DNA of 31,891 nucleotides, from positions 1 to 31,891 of the forward strand of contig NW_003205333.1 of the NCBI RefSeq assembly GCF_000006405.1, read 5' to 3'. The position numbers were made by a program, and so were the translations under genes. This DNA is from Perkinsus marinus ATCC 50983. Lineage: Eukaryota; Perkinsozoa; Perkinsida; Perkinsidae. This document shows, one piece after another, positions 21,631 to 31,594 of the stretch. Numbering within the stretch: position 1 is the stretch's first letter; each line of letters starts with the position of its first letter. The notes beneath the pieces were generated by a model, which saw nothing but the letters and a program-made list of their open reading frames with translations, was not told where the DNA came from and did no database searches.

Positions 21631-22700
21631 GTCCATTCGACAGTACCAATGAGTACAACTACCAATTCATGAAGGCGAACGTAGACCTTGTCAAGATAGT
21701 ACAAATATGTTTCTCCTTTGCCGATGCCCACGGGAACTGCGCTTCTCATCCAAATCTAGGCCCGGCAAGTTGCTGTTGGAAACTAAACTTCAAATTCAAC
21801 TTGCTCACTGATCTCTACGCTGCTGATAGGGTTAAAGTATTGGGCAGTTCAGCTGAAGTTGGGGGTGCCGGAGTTGACTTCGCATCTGCCGTGCATAGGG
21901 GCATTGAACACGAGGCCTTTGGGGAGTTCCTCATGGCTAGTGGAATCGTTTTGTCTGAGGATGTCGCCTGGCTGGTCAACTCTGGCGGTATCGCGTCCGC
22001 GGCCTTGCTTAAAGTCCTCACTGGAAAGCCCCTACCAAAGCACCCCAGACAGTTCTGTGAACTTGTGGCTGAGTATTTTCCAAGATTGCACGACATCAAG
22101 TTGATGGTTAGAAATCCTGTTGTAACAGGACTCGACTATTTCACGTATGACCAGAGTGCCACGGTACGTATAATCGACGCACTTTTTGGTAATCCCAACA
22201 AGTCCGTAGATGAGGATTGTTTGACGAGTAGTAAGAATAGTGACAGTGTAGTTGGTCCGCCCAGTGTCGGGTGCTCCAAGTCGCTATATCATAGCTCTGC
22301 ATACAAGTGTGGTACTGTTAGTGTAGAGCACCCCCCGGGCTCCAGGACTAGTATCGACAACTCGTTGCATTGTCGTCGGCGGCTCGAGGCTGACTTGCTA
22401 ATGGTAACCCCATCTCCTAATAATAGTCCTCCCATCGATCCACATACCATCGCTAACAATGTGGTCCTTGGTGCTCCTCCCAAGCCGAGATATGCCCCAG
22501 CGGGCCCTCCTCCTCCCCCACCGCCGCCGCCTCCTATGCCGCCCGTGACCTGTCGAGGTCCCCCACCGCCGATCCCACCACCCCTGCCCCCAATAGAATG
22601 TCGATATCATCAGCCTACAACTGGTCCTAGTGGGAAGTTGTTGCGTTATGAAGGTCCGTCTCATCCTATACGAGTACACACCTCTCTGGGACGTGTCTAG
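21631..22700 (+). CDS. Caf1/Pop2 (CNOT7/8)-like protein with polyproline C-terminal tail, 5' incomplete
   Basis: Caf1 is the DEDD-type deadenylase of the CCR4-NOT complex. The exon starts after TTGCAATTCAG (21630) and is open for 355 codons to TAG at 22700. Caf1 hallmarks follow in order: EYNYQFMKANVDLVKIVQ, WKLNFKFNLLTDLY, then FGEFLMASGIVLSEDVAWL, LLKVLTGKPLP and FPRLHDIKLM, whose Asp matches the third catalytic acid. The first pair (the DTEFPG motif) is not seen; it should be upstream, perhaps in the N gap. The final His/Asp segment (family consensus around AGSDSLL) is missing: after HDIKLM the sequence goes straight to PVVTGLDYFTYDQ. About 150 further residues are Ser/Pro-rich, including PPPPPPPPPPMPP, unusual for Caf1. 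It may be a catalytically altered paralog or a decaying copy. Confidence 0.75.
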
Positions 22701-23972
22701 ATTGGACACTTTCATCGAGTGATATGTGAATCGGTGATAATTTTGCCGATGAAACCGTCAAGGATTACATCTATAAAATATCAAAGTTGACTCTCTGTTG
22801 GTGGTAAAGGCCCATTCATTTTGTCCTATCGTTTGAAAGTATCACAAGTGTACTTTAACTTGTTGAGGCGCTTGTTGGGATATGATGTTTGGTGACATCG
22901 CATTTATATTCGAGTCCCCACCCGAATTATGTTATCCTCTGTACTATTACTTCCATATAGTAACATGCTGAATCGTTATTATCGTTTTATTTGCGTATTA
23001 TATGCCGATTGTCGATCGTGATGGATTACAGATGGACAACAATATGATGTGATCGATCCGCACTAAGCGTACTGTTTACTACTATCACTAGATCGTTCTA
23101 CAACAATAGCAGCTTCCTTCGATACTACTATCACTAGAGCGTTCTATAACAATAGCAGCTTCCTTCGATACTACTATCACTAGAGCGTTCTACAACAATA
23201 GCAGCTTCCTTCGATACTACTATCACTAGAGCGTTCTACAACAATAGCAGCTCCCATGCTCCCGACTACAGCTTCCGCATCGTAGAATTGCTACTATGTG
23301 CATTATACGTAGTTTTATTTCGTGCTATTCGTGACAACTACATCGATTACTACGAATTGTATTCTTATCCCATAGTAGTTGCTGCATTGCCCACTTTCCC
23401 TGTCACCCGTTACAGTTGATGGCGTTGCTATTTTTTCACAGTGTGACTATCACCTCCATGGTTTTCTATAACATTACCTTCCTGTTGTTTATGATTGCTC
23501 TATTCTGCGTTATATTTTATCCGCGCTGTTGTTATCCACGTTATGCTTGAGAAATCATTATCTACCATGTTGCTGTCCTAGCATTAGTATGTTCGCAATA
23601 CACCACTCATTCTCATTTTCCTCGCTCCCGTTGCGATTTCAACAAATCCGGCAACGGTCCGAGGCAGATCGCATGCTGATTCAATATTACTATTTTATTA
23701 GATACGAATACATCTTTATCAGTATCATAGTGAAGGAAGTAGACTCGGTGATATCCCTCGCTGTAATGGATCCCATGTTTTTGCTCCGTTGCTGTATAGA
23801 TCGATAATGGTACATTCATGTCTCAATAGATAATCTGTTGAAAACTACAGGGACGTTGTTGTTATGCAGTCGAAGTATGAACGCTCCTTTGCTACTTCAT
23901 AACTGCTCGAGTTTTGACACATCTTTATTTGACGTACAAATCACTACTCAAGTCAACATCGCAAAACTTCTG
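22701..23972. repeat. intergenic spacer with a 46-bp tandem repeat at 23077-23253
   Basis: TACTACTATCACTAGAGCGT is repeated with a 46-base period (starts at 23077, 23123, 23169 and 23215), about 3.8 copies with very few substitutions. The rest of the spacer holds only short frames. It carries the 3' flanks of the convergent Caf1-like (+) and coiled-coil (-) genes. Confidence 0.85.
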
Positions 23973-26322
23973 TCAACCAACGGCTGAAGGCGACTCCAAG
24001 CCATTATCATCATCAACACCGTCATGCTTCATGCCTACACGAATGCTGATGGAAAGGATGTCACTAGACACTTCGAGGTGATCGACTAACCATCGGGTGA
24101 GCTCCGAATCCGAAAGAGAAGAATCTAAAAGCGTTAAACTCCCAAGGTATCTTTCACTTTTCGCTCGCCCACAGGATACCTCGAAACTCCTCAACACCTG
24201 TCAAGTCGACGGTCCGCGATCCCACTGTTCCCAATTCACTGTCATAGGCGGTGATGTAATACAGAGTAGGTGTGTACTGGTACAGAGTTATGTTCACATT
24301 GCCGCGCTCAGTCGATGCTACCACCGCAGACCATCGAAGAGGCCACCATGACCGAGCCGACTTACCAGCGGGTTCCGGTACAACAAGACGCTTCTGCCCC
24401 CTTCCTCCCTCGTCCTCCACCAGGCCGACCAAGGTGACCACCTCCGATATCCAAGTCATATCATCAGGTTCGCATCCCTGATAGCATCTGTAAAGGGAAA
24501 GTATCGATAGGTCAGCAGTCCAAGACCGTGCATACCGAGGGTTTACGGTCATGGTGTAAGCAACTCCGTCAACTACTCCCACCACTTCGTATGCAACTAA
24601 CACATCATTGAGTCTCTTCTCGAGCACTGCGATCTAACAAGAGGTTATATTGGTGCTCAATTATGCGAGTGTCTCACCTCCATAGTCTGCCCAGTGTTGA
24701 CTTGTTGTATCTCCTTGTACAGCGTCATGCACTCATAACCTTCCTCGACCAGTCCCTCATCTATCGCCGCTCTTTCCTCCTGTTCCTCGGCGTCCTCAAG
24801 TTCATCAACACCACTGGGCATGGCTCTCTCTCCATCACTATTACTCGACATACCCTTCTCCGCCTCGCCAAATATATCTTCCTTCTCAGCACCATCACCA
24901 ACACTGCTCGACAGCCCTCTCTCGTCCCCAGTCGCCCTACTGCCCCCTTGACCCCTCAGCTCGGCCACGCCCACTAACCTCTCTTCAGCCAAGTCCTTCC
25001 ACTGCATGAGGTCACCCCTGAGGGAGTCCGCCTCCTCCCTACATCGCATCGCCTCCCTCCTCAGCTCCCTACACTCCCCCTGTACTCTGCTCGCCAACTG
25101 CTCAGCACCTACCCCTCCACCTCAGCGGACGATAAGCCCCCAACTTACCGTCACTGCCTTCCGCCAGCATCATGTACCGCTGCTCGAAGCCTCGTAGTTC
25201 CACTTCAAAATCGTCATCACCTAGTACAGGAGTCTCTGACGTTACAGTGGAAGCTGGCTCTGACAAAGCAGTGTTAAATTTTATGCAACTTTCCCGACCA
25301 TAATTATCGTCCTACCTCTCCTATCCTTCTCTTTCACCATCACCACAGTCCCTCGTTGAGCCAACAATGAGCCTACTTTCACTATTAACTCCATCGCACA
25401 CGGCCAACCCTTACCGCCCATAAGCAGCTTGTTAGACTCCTTCAGCGTTTTCATCTGCCTAGTCGCGGCGTTCAACTTCATCGATAACAAGTTCCGGTCC
25501 CTCTGTAGGGCCGACACTTGCTGCCGAAACTCCCGTACCTGTGATGAGATGCAGTCGCCCCAATCGCCCTGCCCCAATCGAGTAGTTATGTGCAAGTGTT
25601 TACAAACCACCAGCGTTATACATGTGTCAGTTACTATATGAAAATTCTGCACACCCAAGTTCGTATATAAACTCCCATGAGGTCACTCCTGAGCTCATCA
25701 GCCAAGGGTAACGAACACGTCCCCACCTTGGTGCCAAGACGTATCTTCTCCCGAAAAGATTCATCTCTCTGTAGGACAGCTCTACTCAGTCTCTCGACCA
25801 GGTCAGCGGTTTCGCTCGGTTTCAACTGCTGTTTGCCGCCACTATTACCCCGGGCACACTCGACTGCCTTCTGCAGGAGTCGGACCTCGTGACTGTAGCT
25901 CTTACTCATCCTAAAGAGTCCCCAATGGTATAGCCATGAATTAAATATCTACTCAGTTAAGTGCTTGTTCGCTTCTTTTGCCGTCTTCTGCCAATACCGC
26001 ACCTCTTCCACATTACTAGAAGACTCCTCACCCAAGCACGCCGCCCTCGCCCTCAGCGTATCCACTTCAGCCTTCAGACGCTTACCATCCGCTCTATAGG
26101 ACCGCTTCTTCACCTGCCTCTCTAGTGTCGTCACATAGGGGAGTGTATCCCCCTCACCTTGCACAGAGCCAACTCATCCTCCAACAGCTCCATCCTCTGT
26201 CGCATCTTCTCCTTATCCCTCAGACTTTTCTCCAGCCTCTCCCTCATCACAGCTAGAATCACTGCATTAGACGAGGCCTCCGATACATCTGAACCGGAGA
26301 GTGTTCCGCGATAGGTTTCCAT
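23973..26322 (-). CDS. coiled-coil protein, about 11 exons, about 580 aa
   Basis: Exons: 26322-26158, 26113-25953, 25910-25727, 25538-25415, 25372-25316, 25259-25149, 25108-24678, 24633-24536, 24487-24366, 24317-24180 and 24124-23973. All phases fit and the total is 1743 nt. Most introns are 40-56 nt; the 188-nt gap 25539-25726 may hide another exon. The first half is heptad-rich coiled coil: ERLEKSLRDKEKMRQRMELL, then RQQVSALQRDRNLLSMKL and ECRELRREAMRCREEADSLR. An acidic linker (DELEDAEEQEERAA) follows. The last 170 residues are a beta-rich globular part (NITLYQYTPTLYYITAYD) ending in an acidic tail. No known domain was recognised; a cytoskeletal or scaffold role is only a guess. Start: ATG at 26322, with the next in-frame codons reading METYRGTLSGSD. 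Confidence 0.7.
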
Positions 26323-27036
26323 CAGCAACTCGTCATTTCAAACTCTCACTCTAGCAACTGGCTAACACTGAGCACTACCCCTGACCGAAAATTCTCATTG
26401 GAGTGGTATGATTCTTACTACACAGGTACGGTACGCCTTCTCGTCACGAACTTACCCTGAATATTGGAGGACGGTCGGGCTCCGGCTGTCGAAGGCTCCC
26501 ACTTCAAGCCATCATCCATAGTGAACTGAAATGATTCCTACGCCCCTTGTCGCGCCACCACCATTGACCGCAGGAAGCAACACCGTGAGTATTGGTAAAC
26601 CGAATATCCTACAATGACCGAAATTGTGATTACAGGCATGCGGCTTCCACACCGCTATCCCTCACTCGCCAACTACAAACATGAGAAAGCACCATAACCC
26701 TACAACCCCTGCAACTAATAAGGTTGAACTCTGGCGACCCCATGCGGCAAAATCTCAATTGTGCCGCCTCACTCTACCACGCTTTGTTCTACTTTTACCA
26801 CTCGGATGAGCACCCTAATTCATCGATAGCAATGGCGGGTATTGTGCTGTCATCGGTACCATAAATAATCTGTCAATATTCGCCACCGATCGCAGCGCTT
26901 CCCTCAGAGCCGTGAATGGCATCTAACACTGAAGCCTAGTTGATACACCCGCACCTGCTATCCCAGGGCGAGCGCTTTTTACACCATGTATTCATCAATA
27001 CACAAAGCAAAAGGGCATGGAAACTTAGCAGATTAT
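26323..27036. other. intergenic, no recognisable gene
   Basis: Between the stop of the eIF2B-gamma-like gene (27037) and the start of the coiled-coil gene (26322), both on the minus strand. Short frames only; it must contain the 3' UTR of the first and the promoter of the second. Confidence 0.5.
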
Positions 27037-28554
27037 TCAGCTACACACGTCGTGATCAAAGTCCTCCTCCTCGTATTCTCCCGACTTCAACACTTTAACA
27101 CCCTTCGCCACAGTACACTTGCTCAACTTCACGTTACTTCCAATCTCGCATCCCTAAAATGTACTACTCCCTACTACTACCACTTACACATACCATACCT
27201 CAGCCAACACGCATTCCTGGACTGTAGATCCGCTATCAATCTCGACACCATCCATCACCACTGATTTCGTCACACGGCACTTATCTGACAAGCCTTGAGT
27301 ACTCACAGTGACCTCATCACCGAACTCACCAGCGATCCTCACAGAATTTCCCAATACCGTATTTTTCACAACAGTTCCCTCTTCCACTGTAGATGAGGAA
27401 CCATACAGGACGCCCTTCACTGTGCTACGATCATGCTTCAACTTCTGCTGGTTGAAGTGTAGGAGGCTCTCAGTGCCTTTAACCCTGCTCTTACACGGGT
27501 CCACTGATGGAGACTCCGAAGGACCGTTCAACAGGACCTGAACCTCATCATTTAAAACCAGGAGCTACACCAAGCATCACCCTATAGCCCTTGTCGACCA
27601 TCCACGGTACGAAGCCGTCCCTCAGATTCCGGTCCACCTCATCTTCATCAGCCATGAACTCCCTTAGCCTCTCCAATGCATTGCCACCCATGTAATAACA
27701 GCCAGTATCAACAAGGTTGCGCACCAGTGTCACGTCCCCCTCTGCAAAGACCTTGGACAAGCCCAGGGACAGACTGCCGTCGAAAGCCACTGCCTCAGCG
27801 GACTTCAATACCACAATTGTCTGAACCGACCACTCCCATACAAACGAGCGATGCCCCTAACCACTACCTTCTCCACAGTCCCATACGCCGTGTACACGAA
27901 GTCCTCAGGGACATCCTTCACCCCTGCCAGGAATAATAAGCTATACCAAAACAACATCAACAACAAACTTCCCTACGGGCCATCGAGACCTCCACCTCAG
28001 CCGCTGACTGAGTACTCCGAACCGGCCATGCGCCCATATAGTCGCCATAGCCCACCTAAGGGATACTCCCAATATCCCAGAGAAAGGCGGTCTACACCTC
28101 AGCCGCTCACCAGCAAAGACTTCCCCTTAAGATCAGCCTGTCGTTCAAGCACGAGCATCAACGCCTCTGCAGCAGAGGCCTCGGCCGGTACCCCTAGAAA
28201 CACTATACGTCGAGTTGTTCATCTCACACTCCCACCTTCCACTGACACCTCCACTCCATTGAACAGATCCTTATACTCGCTCACTGATGACCGTAGAGCA
28301 TCGGCGTGCTCTGTCCACCCTATCAGCACCACCCGGCTTACCAAAGGGCTAGCCGTCAGCGCCTGTACTGCGTAACTACCCATCCGCATCAACAAGGCCG
28401 AATCGGAGCTCAAATCTAAGCACTACCTATACAGAGGTTTGTTCGCCACTGACAGGAGCGGCTTGGGGATTCCTATGTCTGCCAAGGACGGATCTGATGA
28501 ATCCATCGATACCCCTCCACATAGAAGTACACCGACTGGGGGCAGCTCAACCAT
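27037..28554 (-). CDS. eIF2B gamma-subunit-like protein (nucleotidyltransferase-like plus left-handed beta-helix), 9 exons, 378 aa
   Basis: eIF2B is the guanine nucleotide exchange factor that recycles eIF2 in translation initiation; its gamma and epsilon subunits pair an inactive sugar-nucleotidyltransferase fold with hexapeptide repeats. Exons 28554-28427, 28375-28236, 28193-28111, 28055-27977, 27923-27868, 27820-27581, 27537-27330, 27284-27199 and 27153-27037 sum to 1137 nt with all phases matching. N-terminal GVLLCGG and GIPKPLLSVANKPLY fit the nucleotidyltransferase start. VVLIGWTEHADAL and NLVDTGCYYMGG follow the fold. From about residue 245, imperfect hexads (STVEEGTVVKNTVLGNSV, CRVTKSVVMDGVEIDSG, CTVAKGVKV) form the beta-helix. 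The acidic end GEYEEEDFD fits gamma subunits. It is shorter than typical family members (about 450-580). A GDP-mannose pyrophosphorylase-like protein is the main alternative, but the G-rich catalytic loop is not preserved. Confidence 0.7.
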
Positions 28555-28776
28555 GGTAAAACAATATCCTACTACTACTCACACAGTTCAACACCGCTAC
28601 CACATACTCAACCCCTCCATAACAGAGAAACGTTAGAGGACATTTACCGCAGTATTGGTATACATGCAATTGACGTATGAACAGCCTACTGTTCCCAAGC
28701 CACTACTCTAGCCGAGTTTGACACCCTTCTTGACGTTGATACCAATACCAGTGGCTCCTCCACTATATGTACCATC

Positions 28777-29169
28777 CTAGACTGCCCCCTTACGACGTTT
28801 GACTGCCCCCTTACGACGTTTGACTGCCCCCTTACGACCTTTAACCGCCCCCTTACGACCTTTGACTGCCCCCTTACGACGTTTGACTGCCCCCTTACGA
28901 CCTTTAACCGCCCCCTTACGACCTTTGACTGCCCCCTTACGACGTTTGACTGCCCCCTTACGACCTTTAACCGCCCCCTTACGACCTTTGACTGCCCCCT
29001 TACGACGTTTGACTGCCCCCTTACGACCTTTAACCGCCCCCTTACGACCTTTGACTGCCCCCTTACGACGTTTGAATGCCCCCTTACGACGTTTGAATGC
29101 CCCCTTACGACGTTTGACTGCCCCCTTACGACGTTTGACTGCCCCCTTACGATGTTTGACTGCCCTCTA
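28777..29169 (-). repeat. 21-bp minisatellite encoding repeated AVKRRKG/AVKGRKG, about 18 copies
   Basis: On the plus strand GACTGCCCCCTTACGACGTT repeats every 21 bases from 28780 to 29166. Inside, a 63-base higher-order unit alternates ACGTTTGACTG, ACCTTTAACCG and ACCTTTGACTG about four times. In one minus frame it reads as tandem seven-residue blocks: A-V-K-R-R-K-G or A-V-K-G-R-K-G, two with A-F-K. This frame is bounded exactly by TAG at 29169-29167 and TAG at 28779-28777. The motif matches the conserved AVKRRKG of the Sas10/Utp3 C-terminal domain encoded immediately upstream. Other frames of the array are open too, as expected for a 21-bp period. Confidence 0.9.
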
Positions 29170-30957
29170 GTCCATAACACGTGCGTTCCGGTCTTCCTTT
29201 TCCCGCATGTGTGTAAAGCCCTCATTCTTATTGATGGCTAGTCGACCGTAAGCCTTAGACTTCCATCTGAACACCATTCGTGTCCAACAGTGTTGTAAAA
29301 CTGACCACACTTTCATTGCGAACAACAACACATCTAACATTTCATAAGTTCATCGATTGACCGCCCATTGCCATGACCAAGCAAGCATAAAGCCAACCCC
29401 CAGTACCACTACTACCTCTTCGTCCGGCACGACCGCTTGTGCCTTGGCCGTCAAGTCAGCCTCCCTCACTTCCGCATCATCTAAGGTCCCTCCTGTCACT
29501 GTCGCCCTCTCGACCTAAACAACTCCTCTGACATCCTTTAACATTCCTCAGACTCTCCTTACCTTCCCATTATTCGCTTCACCCTACCAGCCCTTATATC
29601 CTTCATAGACATGCCCTGTCGCACCTTCACATCATCATCCCTACCCGCACGGCTCTCACGATCAGAGGCAACCCCCCCCACCTGGTACGGCAATAGGAAC
29701 ATACCAACCCTATACCAACACTACCTACCGAATTGAGAGTATCCGCCAGATTGCTTCGCGTGTAGATCAAGTCCTCCACCTCGGCTACTGCGTGTAAGCT
29801 CACCGACTCCACTCCAGCATACCTACAACAGAAGACTACCCACCAACCAGCCACATACAACCAACTACCTTCTGCCACCCTTGCCCGAAACTTCTTCTAC
29901 TTTCTCCCAGCCTTAAACCTCAACAGTTCAGTTCCATCCTCCTCCCCATCATCTCTCACAGAGCCCCCGGCTGCTCAGCCTCCGTTCACGTCGACCCTAG
30001 GGGCTCCACGAAATCAGCCTTTGAGACCTTGGCAGCCGGTTTCATCTCCTCTTCCACCACTTCACTGTCCTCAGTCTCCTCCCCTTCCTCATCAGCCCCC
30101 GGTCGAATCTAGCTAGTAGCTCACCGAGATCCCTCATCCCAGGATCGGGCTCAGGCGTCTGCGCTTGACTGACAACCTTATCGGCCTGATCCCCAACTGT
30201 CTTCTCTATCGATTCCAGGCGTTCAAGCGTAGCCTTAATTCAGGCAATTTTACCAATAAAAGGATGCTACCTCACACTAACTCCTCTAGCCTCGGGCATA
30301 AAGTAGTAGATCAAATAGCTCAAGTACGACTGTCGTACTTGAGCTATTTGATCTACTACTTTATGCGTCGTACTTGAGCTGCTGTTGTACTACGTCAGTA
30401 GCAGCTGCACTTTTTCGTCTCTACGTACGTCATTAACCCTTTCCCACCCGTAGAAAGACACATTCAGACAGCCTCCAGCAAATCTCTAGCCTCGTCTGCC
30501 AGCCTGATGTAGACTCTCTTCCTTTACAGCAAGTCGTCACCGCCCAGTCCGGGATAAACCATCCTTGGGCTTCCTCGACACACTAGGAGGGTCTTTGAAG
30601 TCGATTCTACCCGTGGCGAAGTCCAACCCATCTTCATCATCCTCAGATCGCTCGCCTCCAGAAGTCGGCTCCTCCTCCTCATCCACCTCCTCCTCCTCCT
30701 CAGCCTGAGGCAAACTGCCTCCTTACCACCAGCCAACTCTTCCACCTACCAATGCCTGCATAGAACTGCATTGTTCCTGCCAACCCATACTACCAGATCA
30801 GCTGTCTTTTTGGGCAAGAGCTTAGTCCGCGACAAAGCAGCTTACCTCGACTCCTCCGCTTCAGACGACTCGCCTTCAGATTCACTACCTCCCGGCCGTA
30901 CGAGTACTGACGGCGGCGGCGTGACTTTTTTTGGTGGCGCGCGCTAGCTGTTCGACT
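29167..30957 (-). CDS. Sas10/Utp3-like small-subunit processome protein (exon structure partly resolved)
   Basis: Sas10/Utp3 is a nucleolar component of the U3 snoRNP/SSU processome acting in 18S rRNA maturation. The clearest piece is the exon 29266-29167, reading SKAYGRLAINKNEGF then THMREKEDRNARV. This follows the family consensus I-x-K-N-x-G-L/F-T-x-x-R-x-K-x-x-R-N-x-R-V. It then hits TAG (29169-29167), directly followed in the same frame by RAVKHRKGAVKRRKG. Upstream exons on this strand are less certain: 29514-29416 (33 codons, ending VVPDEE), 29729-29822 (AEVEDLIYTRSNLADTL), a segment with IRAGRVKRIMG, and acidic exons at 30550-30704 (EEEEEVDEEEEP, GERSEDDEDGLDF) and about 30845-30945 (GGSESEGESSEAEES). 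An acidic N-terminal part fits Sas10. Some exon phases do not yet join, so the upstream part could include a second gene. Confidence 0.55.
30296..30366. repeat. perfect palindrome, 35-bp arms around a single base
   Basis: GCATAAAGTAGTAGATCAAA through CAAGTACGAC (30296-30330) is mirrored exactly by 30332-30366, with only T30331 unpaired. A third partial copy of the arm, GTCGTACTTGAGCT, follows at 30367-30380, and AGCTGCTGTTGTACTACGTC with AGCAGCT makes a small adjoining hairpin. It lies among the less resolved exons of the Sas10-like gene, presumably in an intron. Confidence 0.95.
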
Positions 30958-31594
30958 TCATATCTGTTTAGACAGCCCTCCATAGAAAGCTGCTCCCTCC
31001 AAGAGAGCGGGAGAGTCTTCCAGCGACATCGTGGCTGATGGTGAACTCCCCAACCCTCATACTGCAGTATAGCTAATACTACGTACCATTGTTCCGCCTG
31101 TCTCTCTGTGGGCTCTGTTTATTTGTTTGACTGGTTAAGGCTGTTGTTGAACGTTTCACTTGTGACACGTACAATCCACCATGTCAAGCGTGTATATTTC
31201 TGTTTCCAAAAAAAGAAAGATGAGCAGAGGGTTACAAGCGGAGCAGCCGCGTCTATCGAACAAGTCTGAAGCACTAAATTTCGATATGATTAAGAAGTCG
31301 GTTCTCGTGAGTTCATTCTGGTGATGATAAGAAGCTGGCGTACTGTTGCGCGAGTGCAAACTAGAGAGGGCATATCTGACCTATTCCTCGTAGAGATAGG
31401 AATACGACAGGACTGTCATCTTGCAGTACCTTGACTTGAGACTCTAACTTGAGTATTAGCCTGAACACCCCTTGCAAAAGAGAGGCTGGTGTGTAATCTT
31501 GTGAATCACAAGATTAGTAGTAGTACTACTTCGGTTGTGTACCGCCAGCACTAATCATAAGCCTCGTCATGAGAGTACTGGCCTTATTGCCCCG
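30958..31594. other. no recognisable gene; probable 5' region of the Sas10-like gene
   Basis: A minus-strand ATG near 31029 (MSLEDSPALLEGAAF) could start the Sas10-like gene, but I found no clean splice to the acidic exons. Beyond 31080 there are only short frames. TTGTGAATCACAAGATT near 31500 is a short inverted repeat. Confidence 0.4.

Noticed and set aside
28799-29170. Plus-strand frame of tandem TAPLRPL/TAPLRRL repeats, and a minus-strand frame of VVRGQSN repeats
   Set aside because: A 21-bp repeat without stops is open in several frames. Only the AVKRRKG frame connects to a conserved neighbouring domain and is bounded by stops at both ends.
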